A stretch of 64,000 nt of DNA. Source: Pyrinomonadaceae bacterium (GTDB lineage Bacteria; Acidobacteriota; Blastocatellia; Pyrinomonadales; Pyrinomonadaceae). How positions within the stretch are numbered: position 1 is the stretch's first letter; the number at the start of each line of letters is the position of its first letter. Below the pieces are notes generated by a model. It worked only from the letters and a program-made list of their open reading frames with translations. It did not search any database and had not been told where the DNA came from. Of this stretch, positions 16,371 through 26,295 are shown piece by piece. The translations under genes and the position numbers were made by a program. The stretch is taken from contig DASUNM010000023.1 in assembly GCA_036277115.1 (NCBI GenBank), positions 310,001-374,000 on the forward strand, read 5' to 3'.

Positions 16371-17015
16371 TCAAACTTCAGCTGTTTCAGCGGCGAGCTT
16401 CGCTTTTCTACGGCGGCGAAGTTTGACCGCGATTCCCGTAATTCCGCTTCCCAGCAACAGCAGCGTGGCCGGCTCCGGAACTGCCGGCGCCTGTTGGCCG
16501 GTGATTCCCGCCGTCAGAAGGGCACTGCGCCCGGATTGGACAAACAGATCGGCCACCGTCAATGAAAAGCTGCCGGTGTTAACGCCGTCGTTGAACGTGA
16601 AGGTCTGCGTCGGATTCAGGAAGTCAACATGCACGCCGCCCTGATCGATATTCGGCGATATGCTGCCTACGATCGTCGCGACGTACGTCGCTCCCTGACC
16701 ACCAAGAATTCCCGTTGGCGTGGTGAAGGTGATGTTCAACTGGAATAGTCCACCGGTCGCTGAAAGCTGACCAGTGTTCACAAAGAAGGACCCGAGGCTA
16801 TTGACCCCGCTCAGAGACCCAAGGCCTAAGGCTGTCGTCCCCGTAAAGAACTCACTGCCGGTAAACAGCACGTTCGGCGCCGTTATCGCGCCTGTCGTAG
16901 AACCTGAAACCGTGACTTCATCCGCTCGCGCCGCTGTGTGGCTTGCTCCGACGATGACCAGCATCGCCATGCTGAAGGCAACGCCTCGAAAAATTCGATG
17001 AAAAGTGGTTGTCAT
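16371..17015 (-). CDS. PEP-CTERM sorting-domain protein
   Basis: This 214-residue exported protein has a signal peptide (to about residue 31), a Gly/Ser/Thr-rich beta domain, and the C-terminal signal VPEPATLLLLGSG, a membrane segment, then RRRRK. PEP-CTERM tails are processed by exosortase, usually in exopolysaccharide-producing bacteria. No exosortase gene lies in this window, although a polysaccharide island starts about 200 nt away. AGAAGGGGC precedes the ATG. Confidence 0.92.
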   Translation of the reverse strand: MTTTFHRIFRGVAFSMAMLVIVGASHTAARADEVTVSGSTTGAITAPNVLFTGSEFFTGTTALGLGSLSGVNSLGSFFVNTGQLSATGGLFQLNITFTTPTGILGGQGATYVATIVGSISPNIDQGGVHVDFLNPTQTFTFNDGVNTGSFSLTVADLFVQSGRSALLTAGITGQQAPAVPEPATLLLLGSGITGIAVKLRRRRKAKLAAETAEV

Positions 17016-17224
17016 GACTGCCCCTTCTAAACTTTGAACTACGTTGCAGACTGACTACAGAAGGAGAGAGCGGGGGCAATCGCTTCTCTCCGACCGCAAA
17101 AGCTGTCTGTTCGACACTTCTTTGGGTTTTCAGAGCAATGAAATGGTCAATCACCGGCTCATTCCCAAAAAAAAGCGGCGGATTGGGCTAGTTATGTGGT
17201 TTTTCTCGCAAATCGGACGCGCTC

Positions 17225-18505
17225 TCAGTCGCGCGGCGCGACCGGGCGCCAGCATGTCCAAGGGTGTGACTGATTGACTTGAGTCGCAGCAAGATGGCCG
17301 TTGCCGGCGACCCGGCTATAGGTTTCGACCAGGAGTGGAAGTACAACGCCAGGCGCGAATAGTTCCTGATACCGTCGTTGAGCGGCCACTCCCATTCTAG
17401 TTCGTCGATCGGCATCACCGGCGAGCTTAAGCATGGCGTCGGCCAACGCCGACGTATCACCTGGAGGCACCAGAATGCCGGCCTCGGTGCCAAGCATATC
17501 CGCGACCCCGCCGACGTCCGACGCAATGATGGGTTTCCCGCACGCCATCGCCTCGACAATGCTGTTGGGCGTGCCCTCGCTGAATGACGGCATAACGAAG
17601 ATGTCGAGACTCTCCATAAACGCGCGGCACTCTTCCGGGTGGGTGTAAACGCCGTGATAGCGATATCGGCTTGCAACATTGAGGGCCTTGGCCCGCGCCG
17701 CGATTGTCTGTCGCAATGAGCCGTCGCCGGCGACGTTAAGCGCCAGAAGACTGGAAGACTTATATGCCGTTGCGAATGCTTCGATCAAGACCGCGGGACC
17801 TTTTAGATCCTCGATTCTCGCAGCGAAACCCAGCGTGATTCTATCGGCCGCCGGACTGCGGGGCTTCGCACCGTTAGTGACTTCGCTGGACATGATTGGC
17901 AGGATCGACAACCGTTTAGCGATGGGCAGGGCTTTTTGGCAATGCTCGATCAGTCTCGGCGACAAAGCTGAGACCTCGGCGCAAAGAGGCAGCACCGATG
18001 CAAACTGCTTGTAATAGGCTTCAAAGTCCGGGGGGTGGTACGGAATCCCCAACTCCTGATAAATGACCGGCACCCCAGCGTCGTGACCGGCCTCAATCAT
18101 CACCATCGCACTGGGATCGGGCGTCATCACGTGAACAACGTCGGGCCGGTGGCGTTCCATAAACTCGCGACACGCCCGGTAGTTACGACGCGCCAGACCG
18201 GTGACGACGCGTAATAACCGATGACGAATGAACCGGCGCGTCGTGGGAAACGTTTCGAAAATCTTGTAGGCGACTTTTCGGCCCGCGCCGAGCGATGTAT
18301 GTGCCAGATTCGACGCCAGCCAATTCACTGGAATGTCCGACTCAAGCAGGCGCTGGTAATATTGATCTTCCTCCGCGTGGAGATACATCAAGAGCACCGA
18401 AACATCGTGGCCGGCTTTGCGTAACTGCGATGCATAGGTGACCAACGTCTCGTCTGAGCCGCTGATGGGCCCAAAAATCTGTCCCTTACAAAGAAGAATA
18501 CGCAT
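17225..18505 (-). CDS. Glycosyltransferase family 4 (GT-B fold)
   Basis: About 426 residues begin MRILLCKGQIFGPISGSDETLV, a GT4 N-terminal Rossmann strand with a glycine-rich loop. The C-terminal domain has FAARIEDLKGPAVLIEAFA and the nucleotide-sugar motif SFSEGTPNSIVEAMACGKPIIASDVGG. It transfers a sugar from an activated donor during surface polysaccharide synthesis. In the same frame a TTG at 18538 overlaps the upstream gene's stop; ATG 18505 gives a standard N-terminus. It is the last gene of a two-gene unit. Confidence 0.92.
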   Translation of the reverse strand: MRILLCKGQIFGPISGSDETLVTYASQLRKAGHDVSVLLMYLHAEEDQYYQRLLESDIPVNWLASNLAHTSLGAGRKVAYKIFETFPTTRRFIRHRLLRVVTGLARRNYRACREFMERHRPDVVHVMTPDPSAMVMIEAGHDAGVPVIYQELGIPYHPPDFEAYYKQFASVLPLCAEVSALSPRLIEHCQKALPIAKRLSILPIMSSEVTNGAKPRSPAADRITLGFAARIEDLKGPAVLIEAFATAYKSSSLLALNVAGDGSLRQTIAARAKALNVASRYRYHGVYTHPEECRAFMESLDIFVMPSFSEGTPNSIVEAMACGKPIIASDVGGVADMLGTEAGILVPPGDTSALADAMLKLAGDADRRTRMGVAAQRRYQELFAPGVVLPLLVETYSRVAGNGHLAATQVNQSHPWTCWRPVAPRD

Positions 18506-18534
18506 CACACAACTAGTTAACCCACCACTCCGGT

Positions 18535-19491
18535 TCAACTTCGAGGATCATTCGTCACCTGGTCTGACACGATGGACGATCGCTCAAGCGATGTCGATTG
18601 AGTTCGCCGCAGCCTCTGACTGGCGACTCGCACAAGCGTCCATGATTCCAGGCGCGGCAGAAGGGAGAGATAAGCGGCAGGTCGGCGGATCTGCCGGTGT
18701 CCCAAAGCGCGTATTGATTCATAAATCAAATGTTCCGCCATGTTCACACAGAATTTTTCCCACACTTGCCGCCGCACCTCGCTGGACGCCGCTGCCGCCC
18801 GCGGCAAATCCATCCAACGCTGAAACTGCTGTACTGAAAGAGCGACGACGCGATCGGCGCGTGAAGTGAGTTGCGCCGATCCGGGTTGGGATCGTCGCCA
18901 CACCATCACCGGCGCGTCCAGGGCTCGCACAGGATGATGTTCCGCAATGCGAACCCACAAGTCCCAGTCTTCGATTCCGGAAATCTTCTCGTTAAGCAGC
19001 CCACTGGTGTCTAGACAAGAACGCCGGAAAAGAACACTACCCGATGGAATAAAGTTTTGTGTCAGCAGTTCTAGAAAAACATCTCCCTGAGGACAAGCAG
19101 CCGGGTAGGGTTTACCGTTCTGTACGGTCCCGTCGGAATCAACTAAAGCCTGCCCGTAAACAAGAGCGACGGCCGGCTCATGGTCAAGAATCTCAATCTG
19201 TCGATCCAATGTTTGGGCAAGCCTGACGTCATCATCGTCAAGGAAGCTTAGGTAATCGCTAGTAGCCGCCCGGATACCGGCGTTACGCGCCCCGCCGGTA
19301 CCGATATTCTTTTCGAGCCGCACATACTTGACGCCTCTCAGATCTCGACAGAGTCGACCCGTCTCTTCGCTGGAACCATCATCGACGACAACGATTTCCA
19401 AGTCGCTGCCTGACAGCGCTGCGCTTTGAACCGCGCGCGTAACCAAGTGGGGCCGGTTTCGCGTCGCGATGATGACGGAGGCCCTCGCCAT
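18535..19491 (-). CDS. Glycosyltransferase family 2 (GT-A fold)
   Basis: This 318-residue protein begins MARASVIIATRNRPHLVTRAV. The nucleotide-binding part has VVVDDGS and the DXD-like motif SFLDDDDV, and the acceptor-side motif is EDWDLWVR. It is expected to add a sugar to a growing glycan. ATG 19491 has GGAGAG just upstream; a TTG at 19512 is an alternative. It lies immediately before the GT4 gene with coupled translation, and is transcribed divergently from the next glycosyltransferase. Confidence 0.92.
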   Translation of the reverse strand: MARASVIIATRNRPHLVTRAVQSAALSGSDLEIVVVDDGSSEETGRLCRDLRGVKYVRLEKNIGTGGARNAGIRAATSDYLSFLDDDDVRLAQTLDRQIEILDHEPAVALVYGQALVDSDGTVQNGKPYPAACPQGDVFLELLTQNFIPSGSVLFRRSCLDTSGLLNEKISGIEDWDLWVRIAEHHPVRALDAPVMVWRRSQPGSAQLTSRADRVVALSVQQFQRWMDLPRAAAASSEVRRQVWEKFCVNMAEHLIYESIRALGHRQIRRPAAYLSLLPRLESWTLVRVASQRLRRTQSTSLERSSIVSDQVTNDPRS

Positions 19492-19684
19492 TTCTCTCCA
19501 GTCCCGCCGCAAACAGTTTCAGCGCGTGGAGTTCCTAACTGCGGCCGAGTCCGTAGGGGGCGTCGAATCTGACTAATTCAAAGCGAATCTTATCACGAGT
19601 CTTTTCATGAAGATGGCTTGATTCAACCCGTAACTGTGGATAAGTTATTGCCACTCGGTTACGGAAGGATTTCCACTCGCGCAG

Positions 19685-21181
19685 ATGGACTCATCTCAGA
19701 AAGATCAAAGCGCCCATCAATCTGGTGAGACGGCTGGTTTGGAGGAGAATCAGACCCGGGATGGGCATGTGCGCGAAATCGCCAAACTCCAGGCGGAACT
19801 TAAACAAGCAGAGTCAACTGTTGCCGCGCTGACGGCCGAATTGACGGCGCGTGATGTTCGGGTTAATGCGATCCTCGGTTCGCGGGCGTGGCGTTATGCC
19901 AACCGCATCAGCCGCCTTAAGTCGCTCTTATGGTCGCCGATTACCGACCGGCTGAACGCACTTCGTGGCGGACAATCAAATCATCCGAGGTCAGGCGGCG
20001 CGAAGATTAGTCTCAACGATGCAAATTCGGAGGCAATGCCGGCAGCCCCACGAGCTAGCGCGGCAGACGATGTTATTTGTCTCTCGCTCGTTGATTGGGA
20101 TAGTGGCGTGCAACGGCCGCAACAGATCATGTCCCAGTTCGCCCGTAATGGTCACCGCGTTTTTTGTGTCAGACTCGATCGCGTTTTGCGCGGGGACTCA
20201 GCGCCACGATTCTTGATCAGTAAACTGCAGGAGAATGTTTACGACGTGGTGGTAGCGGCCATCCGTCCGGTTCGACTCAATCAGGAGGTTGTGAGTGGAC
20301 CCAACGGCGAGGCTATCACTAAGTCGCTTGCCGATCTGCGCCGAGCTTATGAGATCGACAACGCCGTGGCTTACGTGGCGTCGCCCGCCTGGACGGATGT
20401 AGCAAAGCAGTTAAAGAAATCCGGGGTGAAAATCATCTACGACTGCGTTGACGAGTGGGATGGATTTCCCGGCTTCAGCAATGCCATCAGCGCCGCTGAA
20501 CGCCGCTTGGCAGCTGAGTGCGATCTCTTGATAGTTAGCGGTGAGCGTCTTCATGACAAGTGGCGGTCCCTCAACTGCCAACCATTATTAGCGCGCAACG
20601 CCGTTGACCCCGACTTTTTTCGCGCTCTACACACGCCAAGTAACCTATTGCCTCGGCTGGCCCACCCGATCGTGGGATACCTCGGCGTCCTTGCAAGTTG
20701 GTTCGATGTCGACCTGATGATGGAGTTGGCACAGAAGCGTCCCGGTTATCAGTTTGTGCTGGTGGGTAGCGCTCTCGACATCGATCTGCGCGAATTGCGG
20801 CAACTCGAGAATGTTCATGTGCTCGGGCACCAGCCTTATGCGACGATGCCGCAGTTCCTTTATCACTTCGACGTCTGTCTGATTCCGTTCCGATTGAACA
20901 AGACCACGGCGGCCGTCGATCCGATCAAAGTTTATGAGTACTTGAGTTGTGGTAAGCCGGTTGTCTCAGTAGCGCTGCCCGAACTCCAGCCCTTGAAAGA
21001 TCTCGTTTATATCGCAACCAGCGCGGAACGATTTCTCGAGCACCTCGACATCGCGATTGCCGAAAAGGACGAGAAACTGGTGGAGCGCCGGCGGGCTTTC
21101 GCACAGCAAAACACCTGGTCACACCGTTACGAAACGATCATGAACGGCTTCCGGCAGACATCACCTGCGCCGTTGGATTAG
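19685..21181 (+). CDS. Glycosyltransferase (GT4-like) with N-terminal coiled coil
   Basis: In this 498-residue protein, residues 30-60 form a coiled coil (AKLQAELKQAESTVAALTAEL), followed by a basic segment (GSRAWRYANRISRLKSLL). The GT-B domain starts near residue 125 (VICLSLVDWDSGVQRPQQ). It has YDCVDEWDGF, GYLGVLASWFDVDLM and YEYLSCGKPVVSV. The same features appear in the third module of the 1277-residue protein encoded convergently next door, so the two look like paralogues. Its last 44 nt overlap that gene. Confidence 0.88.
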   Translation: MDSSQKDQSAHQSGETAGLEENQTRDGHVREIAKLQAELKQAESTVAALTAELTARDVRVNAILGSRAWRYANRISRLKSLLWSPITDRLNALRGGQSNHPRSGGAKISLNDANSEAMPAAPRASAADDVICLSLVDWDSGVQRPQQIMSQFARNGHRVFCVRLDRVLRGDSAPRFLISKLQENVYDVVVAAIRPVRLNQEVVSGPNGEAITKSLADLRRAYEIDNAVAYVASPAWTDVAKQLKKSGVKIIYDCVDEWDGFPGFSNAISAAERRLAAECDLLIVSGERLHDKWRSLNCQPLLARNAVDPDFFRALHTPSNLLPRLAHPIVGYLGVLASWFDVDLMMELAQKRPGYQFVLVGSALDIDLRELRQLENVHVLGHQPYATMPQFLYHFDVCLIPFRLNKTTAAVDPIKVYEYLSCGKPVVSVALPELQPLKDLVYIATSAERFLEHLDIAIAEKDEKLVERRRAFAQQNTWSHRYETIMNGFRQTSPAPLD

Positions 21182-24100
21182 AAACGCCTCGGCGCCTGGC
21201 CTTCTTTAAGAGCATCCAATCCATGCGCCGCAACAATGGCCGAACGCTTTTTTCCCATGAGTTCTCTTCCAGAAACTGAGACAGTTGTCCGTCGTCTCCC
21301 ATCTTATGTGAAACCGCCAACGCGGTATCGAGACCATTGCGGAATTCATCCCGGTTGCGGGCGGTAATGACATACGGCCACGCGGCAACGTCGGGCAAAG
21401 GTGTGGTCACTACGGGACGATGCATGGCGAGCGCTTCCAGAATTTTGTGTGGCCGAACGCCGGCGGTAAGTTGATCCACCGCGAAGGTCAGCATACTGAC
21501 ATCTATCGCTGCCAGGAACTGCGGGATCAGTTCAGGCGGTTGTTCGCCGAGGAAATGACAGTTCGGCAGGGCAATGATTTCGTCGAATCGGCTGTTGGTC
21601 ACCGGCCCCACGAATACAAACTGGTGCCCCGGACAATCGCCAGCGACCTGTTTGACTAAATCGATGTCGAACCACGAGGCTATTGCACCATGAAATCCAA
21701 TTCGCGGATGGGGGATCTGCGCCAGAGCCCGCTCCAGCTCCCGGTCGATGGCATGGCGATCATTAAAACGGCCCAGGTCGATTCCGTTTGGCACTAGTAT
21801 CGCGTCGGGCCGCTTCTCGTTAACAATCTCGTACAGCCGTTGCGATGAAGTAGTGACAATATCCGCTCGCTCCAAAAGCTGTTCGTAGTAGTCGCGGGCT
21901 CGCTCGCCGGCCGGCAGATTCGCCGCCGCGTCATTCTCATCGTGAATCGAAATATCGTCGAGCAGATCATAGATTACGATCGGATCTCGATAGTTCCCGA
22001 TGGTCTTGTAATCGAAGGGATAGAAGATGTAAACGAAAGGACTATCGGCGTGGATGGGTTCATTGATCTCGGTAAAATGGAGACGGGGTACAGTTGTGGT
22101 GGGACGATCACCTGGATGCCGCCAGTACACCTCCCACCCCCCGCGCGCGAATTCCTCGGCAAGATGATGGGGCCGCAACTTCATTCGCGACCATTCCAGT
22201 GAAGGATTCTCGATCAGCACTGTGCGGAGCGGACGCTCAAGCCGGCGCGCGAGTCTGCGCGGTTGGTGCGGAAGATATTCTCCCAGCACTCTTCTCCAGC
22301 CGGCTTTCCATTCCGACAGGTCAAACGCCTTCGCAGTCGTGACTGCGTTACGTGCCAGGCGCTCCCTCAGCTCTCGATCTGTTACCAGCAAATCTAAAGC
22401 GCTCGTTAACTCGTCTTCAGCCGGGCGAATCAAGAGGCCGTTGTGTCGGTTGAGGACGATGTTGGGTAAGCCGCCGACATCGGTGGCGACGACCGCATTG
22501 CCGCAGGCCATGGCTTCGAGACACGAAAGCGACGTCCCCTCTGAATGCACCGTCGGAATGATCGTGATGTCCGCGGCTTGATAAGCTTCCTGCATTCTTT
22601 CCGGCGGCAGTTCCTCGAAATGAATCCGCCCGGGATAAGTTCCTATCAAGCGTTTCAAAGCATCGCGTTCCTCTGGTTCGGCTTGACCTACGACGTGAAA
22701 AACCACATCGCGGTGGCGGCGCAAAATCGTGGGCATTGCCTTCAGCAGCAACTCTGAGCCGCGGGGTTTGTAGATTCTCCGTGGAAAAAGGATGACCGTG
22801 TGTTTGCTTTCCTTTTTTTGGGCTGGCGGCTGGAACTGCGAGGTGTCCACAAAATTCGGCAAGTAACGGAATTTTTCAGCCAAATCCGGACTAACCGTGC
22901 GCACCCAATTGATCGTGTTGGTATCTACCGATATCACGGTGTCGAGGTTCGCAAGGCTATTGATTACCTGACGAACGTTCTTTTGAATCTCAGTGTCGGT
23001 GCGAGTAACGTAAAAATTGTCCCAATAAACACCATGGCTGATTCCGATTGAAGGCCGGTAACAGCGCGGCGACGCGAGCGGGAAAAAGATATAGATCGTG
23101 AGCTGTGGCGGCGGCACCGTTCGATGAAACACTTGGTTCATCGCGTCTCCTTCTCCGCCGGTATCCAGCCCGGTTATTCGAATGTCTCGAAAGTACCTTT
23201 GCCAATTCCCTTTGGCGGGCTGGTAAATCTCAGGCTCGTACCCCATTTCCCTGAGGACGTGCGTCAATTCATAAACGTATCGCTCAGCGCCCCCCAAATA
23301 CGGAACTCTTCCGAGCATGTCGAAAAAAGCGGGCGCGACTATGCAGACCCTGGGAGCACCGTGAGGAGTGAGCGCTTTCCCGCTTGATGCCGCAGCCTTG
23401 GAATCGATCACCTGATTCGGGCCGGAAGCCACTGCTGTCTTCTGCCTTTGGAGTTTAGACTTTACCCGGCTCTTTAATTCACGGAGCTCTCGCTTTGCAA
23501 CACGCAACCCGGACTGGACAGGATTTCGAAGGTTTCTCTGCAGTAGAAACAACTCGCGTTCTATGTGGTCTAGTCGCGATACCTGCTGTTCAATATTTTC
23601 CAGCCGCGCACTCATGTGCTCGCGCTGCCCGGCCGCCACTTGAAGCTCCTGATTTGCGCGAACATGCGACGCGATTTCCGTTTTCAGATTCTCAACGGTC
23701 TCTGATGCGTCGCGATTCTGATTTTTCAGCCGACCGAATTCTCTAAGAACATGCCGCGCCCATCCTTGCAGCGGCGGCGGAAGCGCGACGGAAGTTGGCT
23801 CGTCGTTCTGAAGAAGTTCGATAGCGCTCAGAAAGTCGCCGCGACTACGTTGCTTGGCGCGGTCCGCATAAGCTTGAAGTTGCGCGACGAGGGACTTTTG
23901 CCCGGCGAAAGCTCTTTCGGCTACGCGAACCAGTTTTTCTGAAGTCATTTCGCTTAAGTCCAGACAAAAATCATCGACGCCGGCTTCTTCCATCGCGTGA
24001 CTGACCTTGGGGTCATAAACCAGCGCGACGACAGGCTTCGCGCGTCGCAACGCCATAATGACTGAATGCAGCCGCATGCCGATGATTAGATCGCAAGATC

Positions 24101-24971
24101 CAATCACCGCAGCGGCGAGATCGGGCGACAGAAACTGATGGGGCAAGCTGTGGAAACGGTCGGGCATGCTTGACCGATTCCGAAGTTCCTGACAGGCGAT
24201 CAGGTCGTTGCGATACGGGTATCCGGGTATGTTTTGAAACGGCACGAGGACGACGCTGCCACCGTTCCGCGTGAGCATCGTGTCCAGGGCGCGGGCCACT
24301 TCGGTAATCCAACTTTCAAATTCAACGCCAATTTCCCAGTGGCGAACGTTAACTCCAAAAATCGGCCGCTGAGGGTTGTTCCCGATCCATTCTTGCCATT
24401 GATTCAGCCCCCGATGATCGAGGCTGAGCCGGTAAACCGGATCAGCAGTCACCAGCGGTTTAGGTCCGCGGTATCCTGCTTGCTCCAACCACCGGAGCGA
24501 ACCTTGATCGCGCACGCTGGTAAGATCGGCTGCGGCAAATGCGTGCCGAACATATTCCTTCCCCGTCTCGGAGCGAAGCGGCCCCACGCCAACTCCCGAG
24601 AGCTTGCACTTCGTGCCGAAGACTCTCGCAAGGTAAATGAGCGAGATGTAATACATCGGGCCCGTGGCTTTGGGAGGCATCAACAAAGTCTCCGGATCAA
24701 TGTCCCAGTAATCGTGAAACAGTCCTCCCCCCGCCACTAGAAGCAAATCAGCGGATTGGACGGCGCCGATGGTGCCTTCCCAATCTTTCCAATCTATCGC
24801 TTCGACGTCATGCTGTTGGCGTACGGCTGCGGCATCGCCGCCGATAACGACTACCTCAATATCGGCATGCTCGGCACGCAACTCAGCAAGCCACGACTGT
24901 AGAATCGCTTCGTCGCCGGTATTGTAAAAACCGAACGCGCCCGCCAGCGCTAGTCTCTTTGGTCCTTGCAT
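21138..24971 (-). CDS. Three-module polysaccharide pyruvyltransferase/glycosyltransferase fusion
   Basis: In this 1277-residue protein, module 1 (about 1-380) is a CsaB/WcaK-type polysaccharide pyruvyltransferase: FGFYNTGDEAIL at the N-terminus, then VAGGGLFHDY, VTADPVY and GMRLHSVIMALRRAKPVVAL. A coiled coil (about 415-520) links to module 2 (about 540-895), a GT4 domain with YLGGAERYVYELTH, FPRRIYKPRG and SEGTSLSCLEAMACGNAVVATDVGG. Module 3 (about 905-1260) is a second GT-B domain with FYPFDYK, DLLDDIS, GFHGAIASWFDIDLV and HKILEALAMHRPVVTTPLP. It likely performs several steps on one surface glycan. No clear ribosome-binding site precedes the ATG. Confidence 0.9.
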   Translation of the reverse strand: MQGPKRLALAGAFGFYNTGDEAILQSWLAELRAEHADIEVVVIGGDAAAVRQQHDVEAIDWKDWEGTIGAVQSADLLLVAGGGLFHDYWDIDPETLLMPPKATGPMYYISLIYLARVFGTKCKLSGVGVGPLRSETGKEYVRHAFAAADLTSVRDQGSLRWLEQAGYRGPKPLVTADPVYRLSLDHRGLNQWQEWIGNNPQRPIFGVNVRHWEIGVEFESWITEVARALDTMLTRNGGSVVLVPFQNIPGYPYRNDLIACQELRNRSSMPDRFHSLPHQFLSPDLAAAVIGSCDLIIGMRLHSVIMALRRAKPVVALVYDPKVSHAMEEAGVDDFCLDLSEMTSEKLVRVAERAFAGQKSLVAQLQAYADRAKQRSRGDFLSAIELLQNDEPTSVALPPPLQGWARHVLREFGRLKNQNRDASETVENLKTEIASHVRANQELQVAAGQREHMSARLENIEQQVSRLDHIERELFLLQRNLRNPVQSGLRVAKRELRELKSRVKSKLQRQKTAVASGPNQVIDSKAAASSGKALTPHGAPRVCIVAPAFFDMLGRVPYLGGAERYVYELTHVLREMGYEPEIYQPAKGNWQRYFRDIRITGLDTGGEGDAMNQVFHRTVPPPQLTIYIFFPLASPRCYRPSIGISHGVYWDNFYVTRTDTEIQKNVRQVINSLANLDTVISVDTNTINWVRTVSPDLAEKFRYLPNFVDTSQFQPPAQKKESKHTVILFPRRIYKPRGSELLLKAMPTILRRHRDVVFHVVGQAEPEERDALKRLIGTYPGRIHFEELPPERMQEAYQAADITIIPTVHSEGTSLSCLEAMACGNAVVATDVGGLPNIVLNRHNGLLIRPAEDELTSALDLLVTDRELRERLARNAVTTAKAFDLSEWKAGWRRVLGEYLPHQPRRLARRLERPLRTVLIENPSLEWSRMKLRPHHLAEEFARGGWEVYWRHPGDRPTTTVPRLHFTEINEPIHADSPFVYIFYPFDYKTIGNYRDPIVIYDLLDDISIHDENDAAANLPAGERARDYYEQLLERADIVTTSSQRLYEIVNEKRPDAILVPNGIDLGRFNDRHAIDRELERALAQIPHPRIGFHGAIASWFDIDLVKQVAGDCPGHQFVFVGPVTNSRFDEIIALPNCHFLGEQPPELIPQFLAAIDVSMLTFAVDQLTAGVRPHKILEALAMHRPVVTTPLPDVAAWPYVITARNRDEFRNGLDTALAVSHKMGDDGQLSQFLEENSWEKSVRPLLRRMDWMLLKKARRRGVSNPTAQVMSAGSRS

Positions 24972-25278
24972 GGTATGTCCGCAACGGACGGAGGGTATTC
25001 GGCCAGATTAATTCACATAGTGCAAGCAGTCATTGCTGCGAGGCAGCGCGCGAGAAACACACTTATGATGCCATCCGGATCGCGCAGTGCATTCTTACTT
25101 CGTGTCGCGCGAGTCGAGCCTCCTCACACCGATTGCAGTTACGCTATGCGGTGGCCATATCTTCAGGCTATTCTTAAGCGCTTTCGGACCCGGTTCTGAA
25201 CACGTTGTTCGGTCCAATTCGCAATCAAATCGAAAAAAGAGTCGGAATATAGAGCGCGCATTTTCTCAACGTCAAACG
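24972..25278. other. Divergent intergenic region with no gene
   Basis: About 300 nt separate the fusion gene from the methyltransferase. The methyltransferase frame stays open upstream to 25087 but lacks homologous-looking sequence there. No hairpin or recognisable promoter stands out. Confidence 0.5.
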
Positions 25279-26286
25279 ATGGCGAAATACACTCCAGACG
25301 AAGTAACTTACGAGCTGTTTGGGATCAATCCGGCGAAGTTCTACAAGACCAAGTTCGCCTGCGGGAGGGGATTGGACAATGCTCTCGCTAACCCAATTCA
25401 TCGCTATGAAATTACCTACGAGAAGATTCGCCGCTTGATCGCGGATGTGAAAACGCTGGGCGCACCGGGCGCCAAAATTCTCGACATAGGCTGTGGGGCC
25501 GGACCTTACGGGCCGACAATTCTCGCCAACGCTCCCGGTGTGGTTCTCTATGGCGTCGACATGTCGCGCCGCTGTCTGTCACATGCAAAAAAGAACGGTT
25601 ATACCAAATGCTGGAAGGTTGATCTGACGTCTCCTTTACCTTTCGAAGATGGTTTCTTCGACGCGGTGATTTCGATGGACACGTTTGGACACATTGAATT
25701 TCGCCACAAGGACTTTGTCATTAGCGAAATTGCCAGAATCACTCGACCGGGCGGCTGGGGACATCACGGAGTTGAAACCGGCTTCGTCGATTATTTCAAT
25801 TGCGATCCGCTTAATGAAGAAGACCCGGTGCGAAAATACGTTTATGTTGACGGGCATGTTGGCGCCGAACCCGCCCGGGCTGTCTGTGACCGGTTCTCGA
25901 AGCACTTCAGTTCGGTACTTCCGCGCATTACCTATCTCTATCCATTCATGCACAAAGACGCGATCGGGACCTTGTTTGAAGCGGAGTTTGCCGCGCTTCT
26001 TGATCAGTACAAATCGCCCGAAGCCGTGACTCTGGCTAACATCATCCTGGGGCGTTTGAACCGGTATTTTCTCGACACGTTCGCCGTTCACTTTGGCACT
26101 GCGTTGAAAGCGCACGACGAACCTGACCAGATTAACGACGATCATCGAGGGGCACGAGAGAGAGTGCAGGCCATCATCGACGATCACAATCACGAAAATG
26201 GCGTTGATTTTGTTCCGGTTCCGCGCGCATTGTTTCGCGCCACCGGATTCGGATCAATCACCATGACCGGGAGAATGCCGCTCTGA
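25279..26286 (+). CDS. SAM-dependent methyltransferase (class I)
   Basis: This 335-residue protein has motif I (ILDIGCGAGPYGPTIL), the acidic end of strand 2 (YGVDMS), motif II (FEDGFFDAVISMDTFGHIEF) and motif III (ITRPGGWGHHG), the normal class I order. The C-terminal 150 residues are not of a type I recognise. It lies between glycan genes and 9 nt before wecB, so methylation of a sugar or lipid carrier is plausible but unproven. ATG 25279 is preferred; upstream in-frame codons look non-coding. Confidence 0.87.
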   Translation: MAKYTPDEVTYELFGINPAKFYKTKFACGRGLDNALANPIHRYEITYEKIRRLIADVKTLGAPGAKILDIGCGAGPYGPTILANAPGVVLYGVDMSRRCLSHAKKNGYTKCWKVDLTSPLPFEDGFFDAVISMDTFGHIEFRHKDFVISEIARITRPGGWGHHGVETGFVDYFNCDPLNEEDPVRKYVYVDGHVGAEPARAVCDRFSKHFSSVLPRITYLYPFMHKDAIGTLFEAEFAALLDQYKSPEAVTLANIILGRLNRYFLDTFAVHFGTALKAHDEPDQINDDHRGARERVQAIIDDHNHENGVDFVPVPRALFRATGFGSITMTGRMPL

Positions 26287-26295
26287 TCATTCGCC

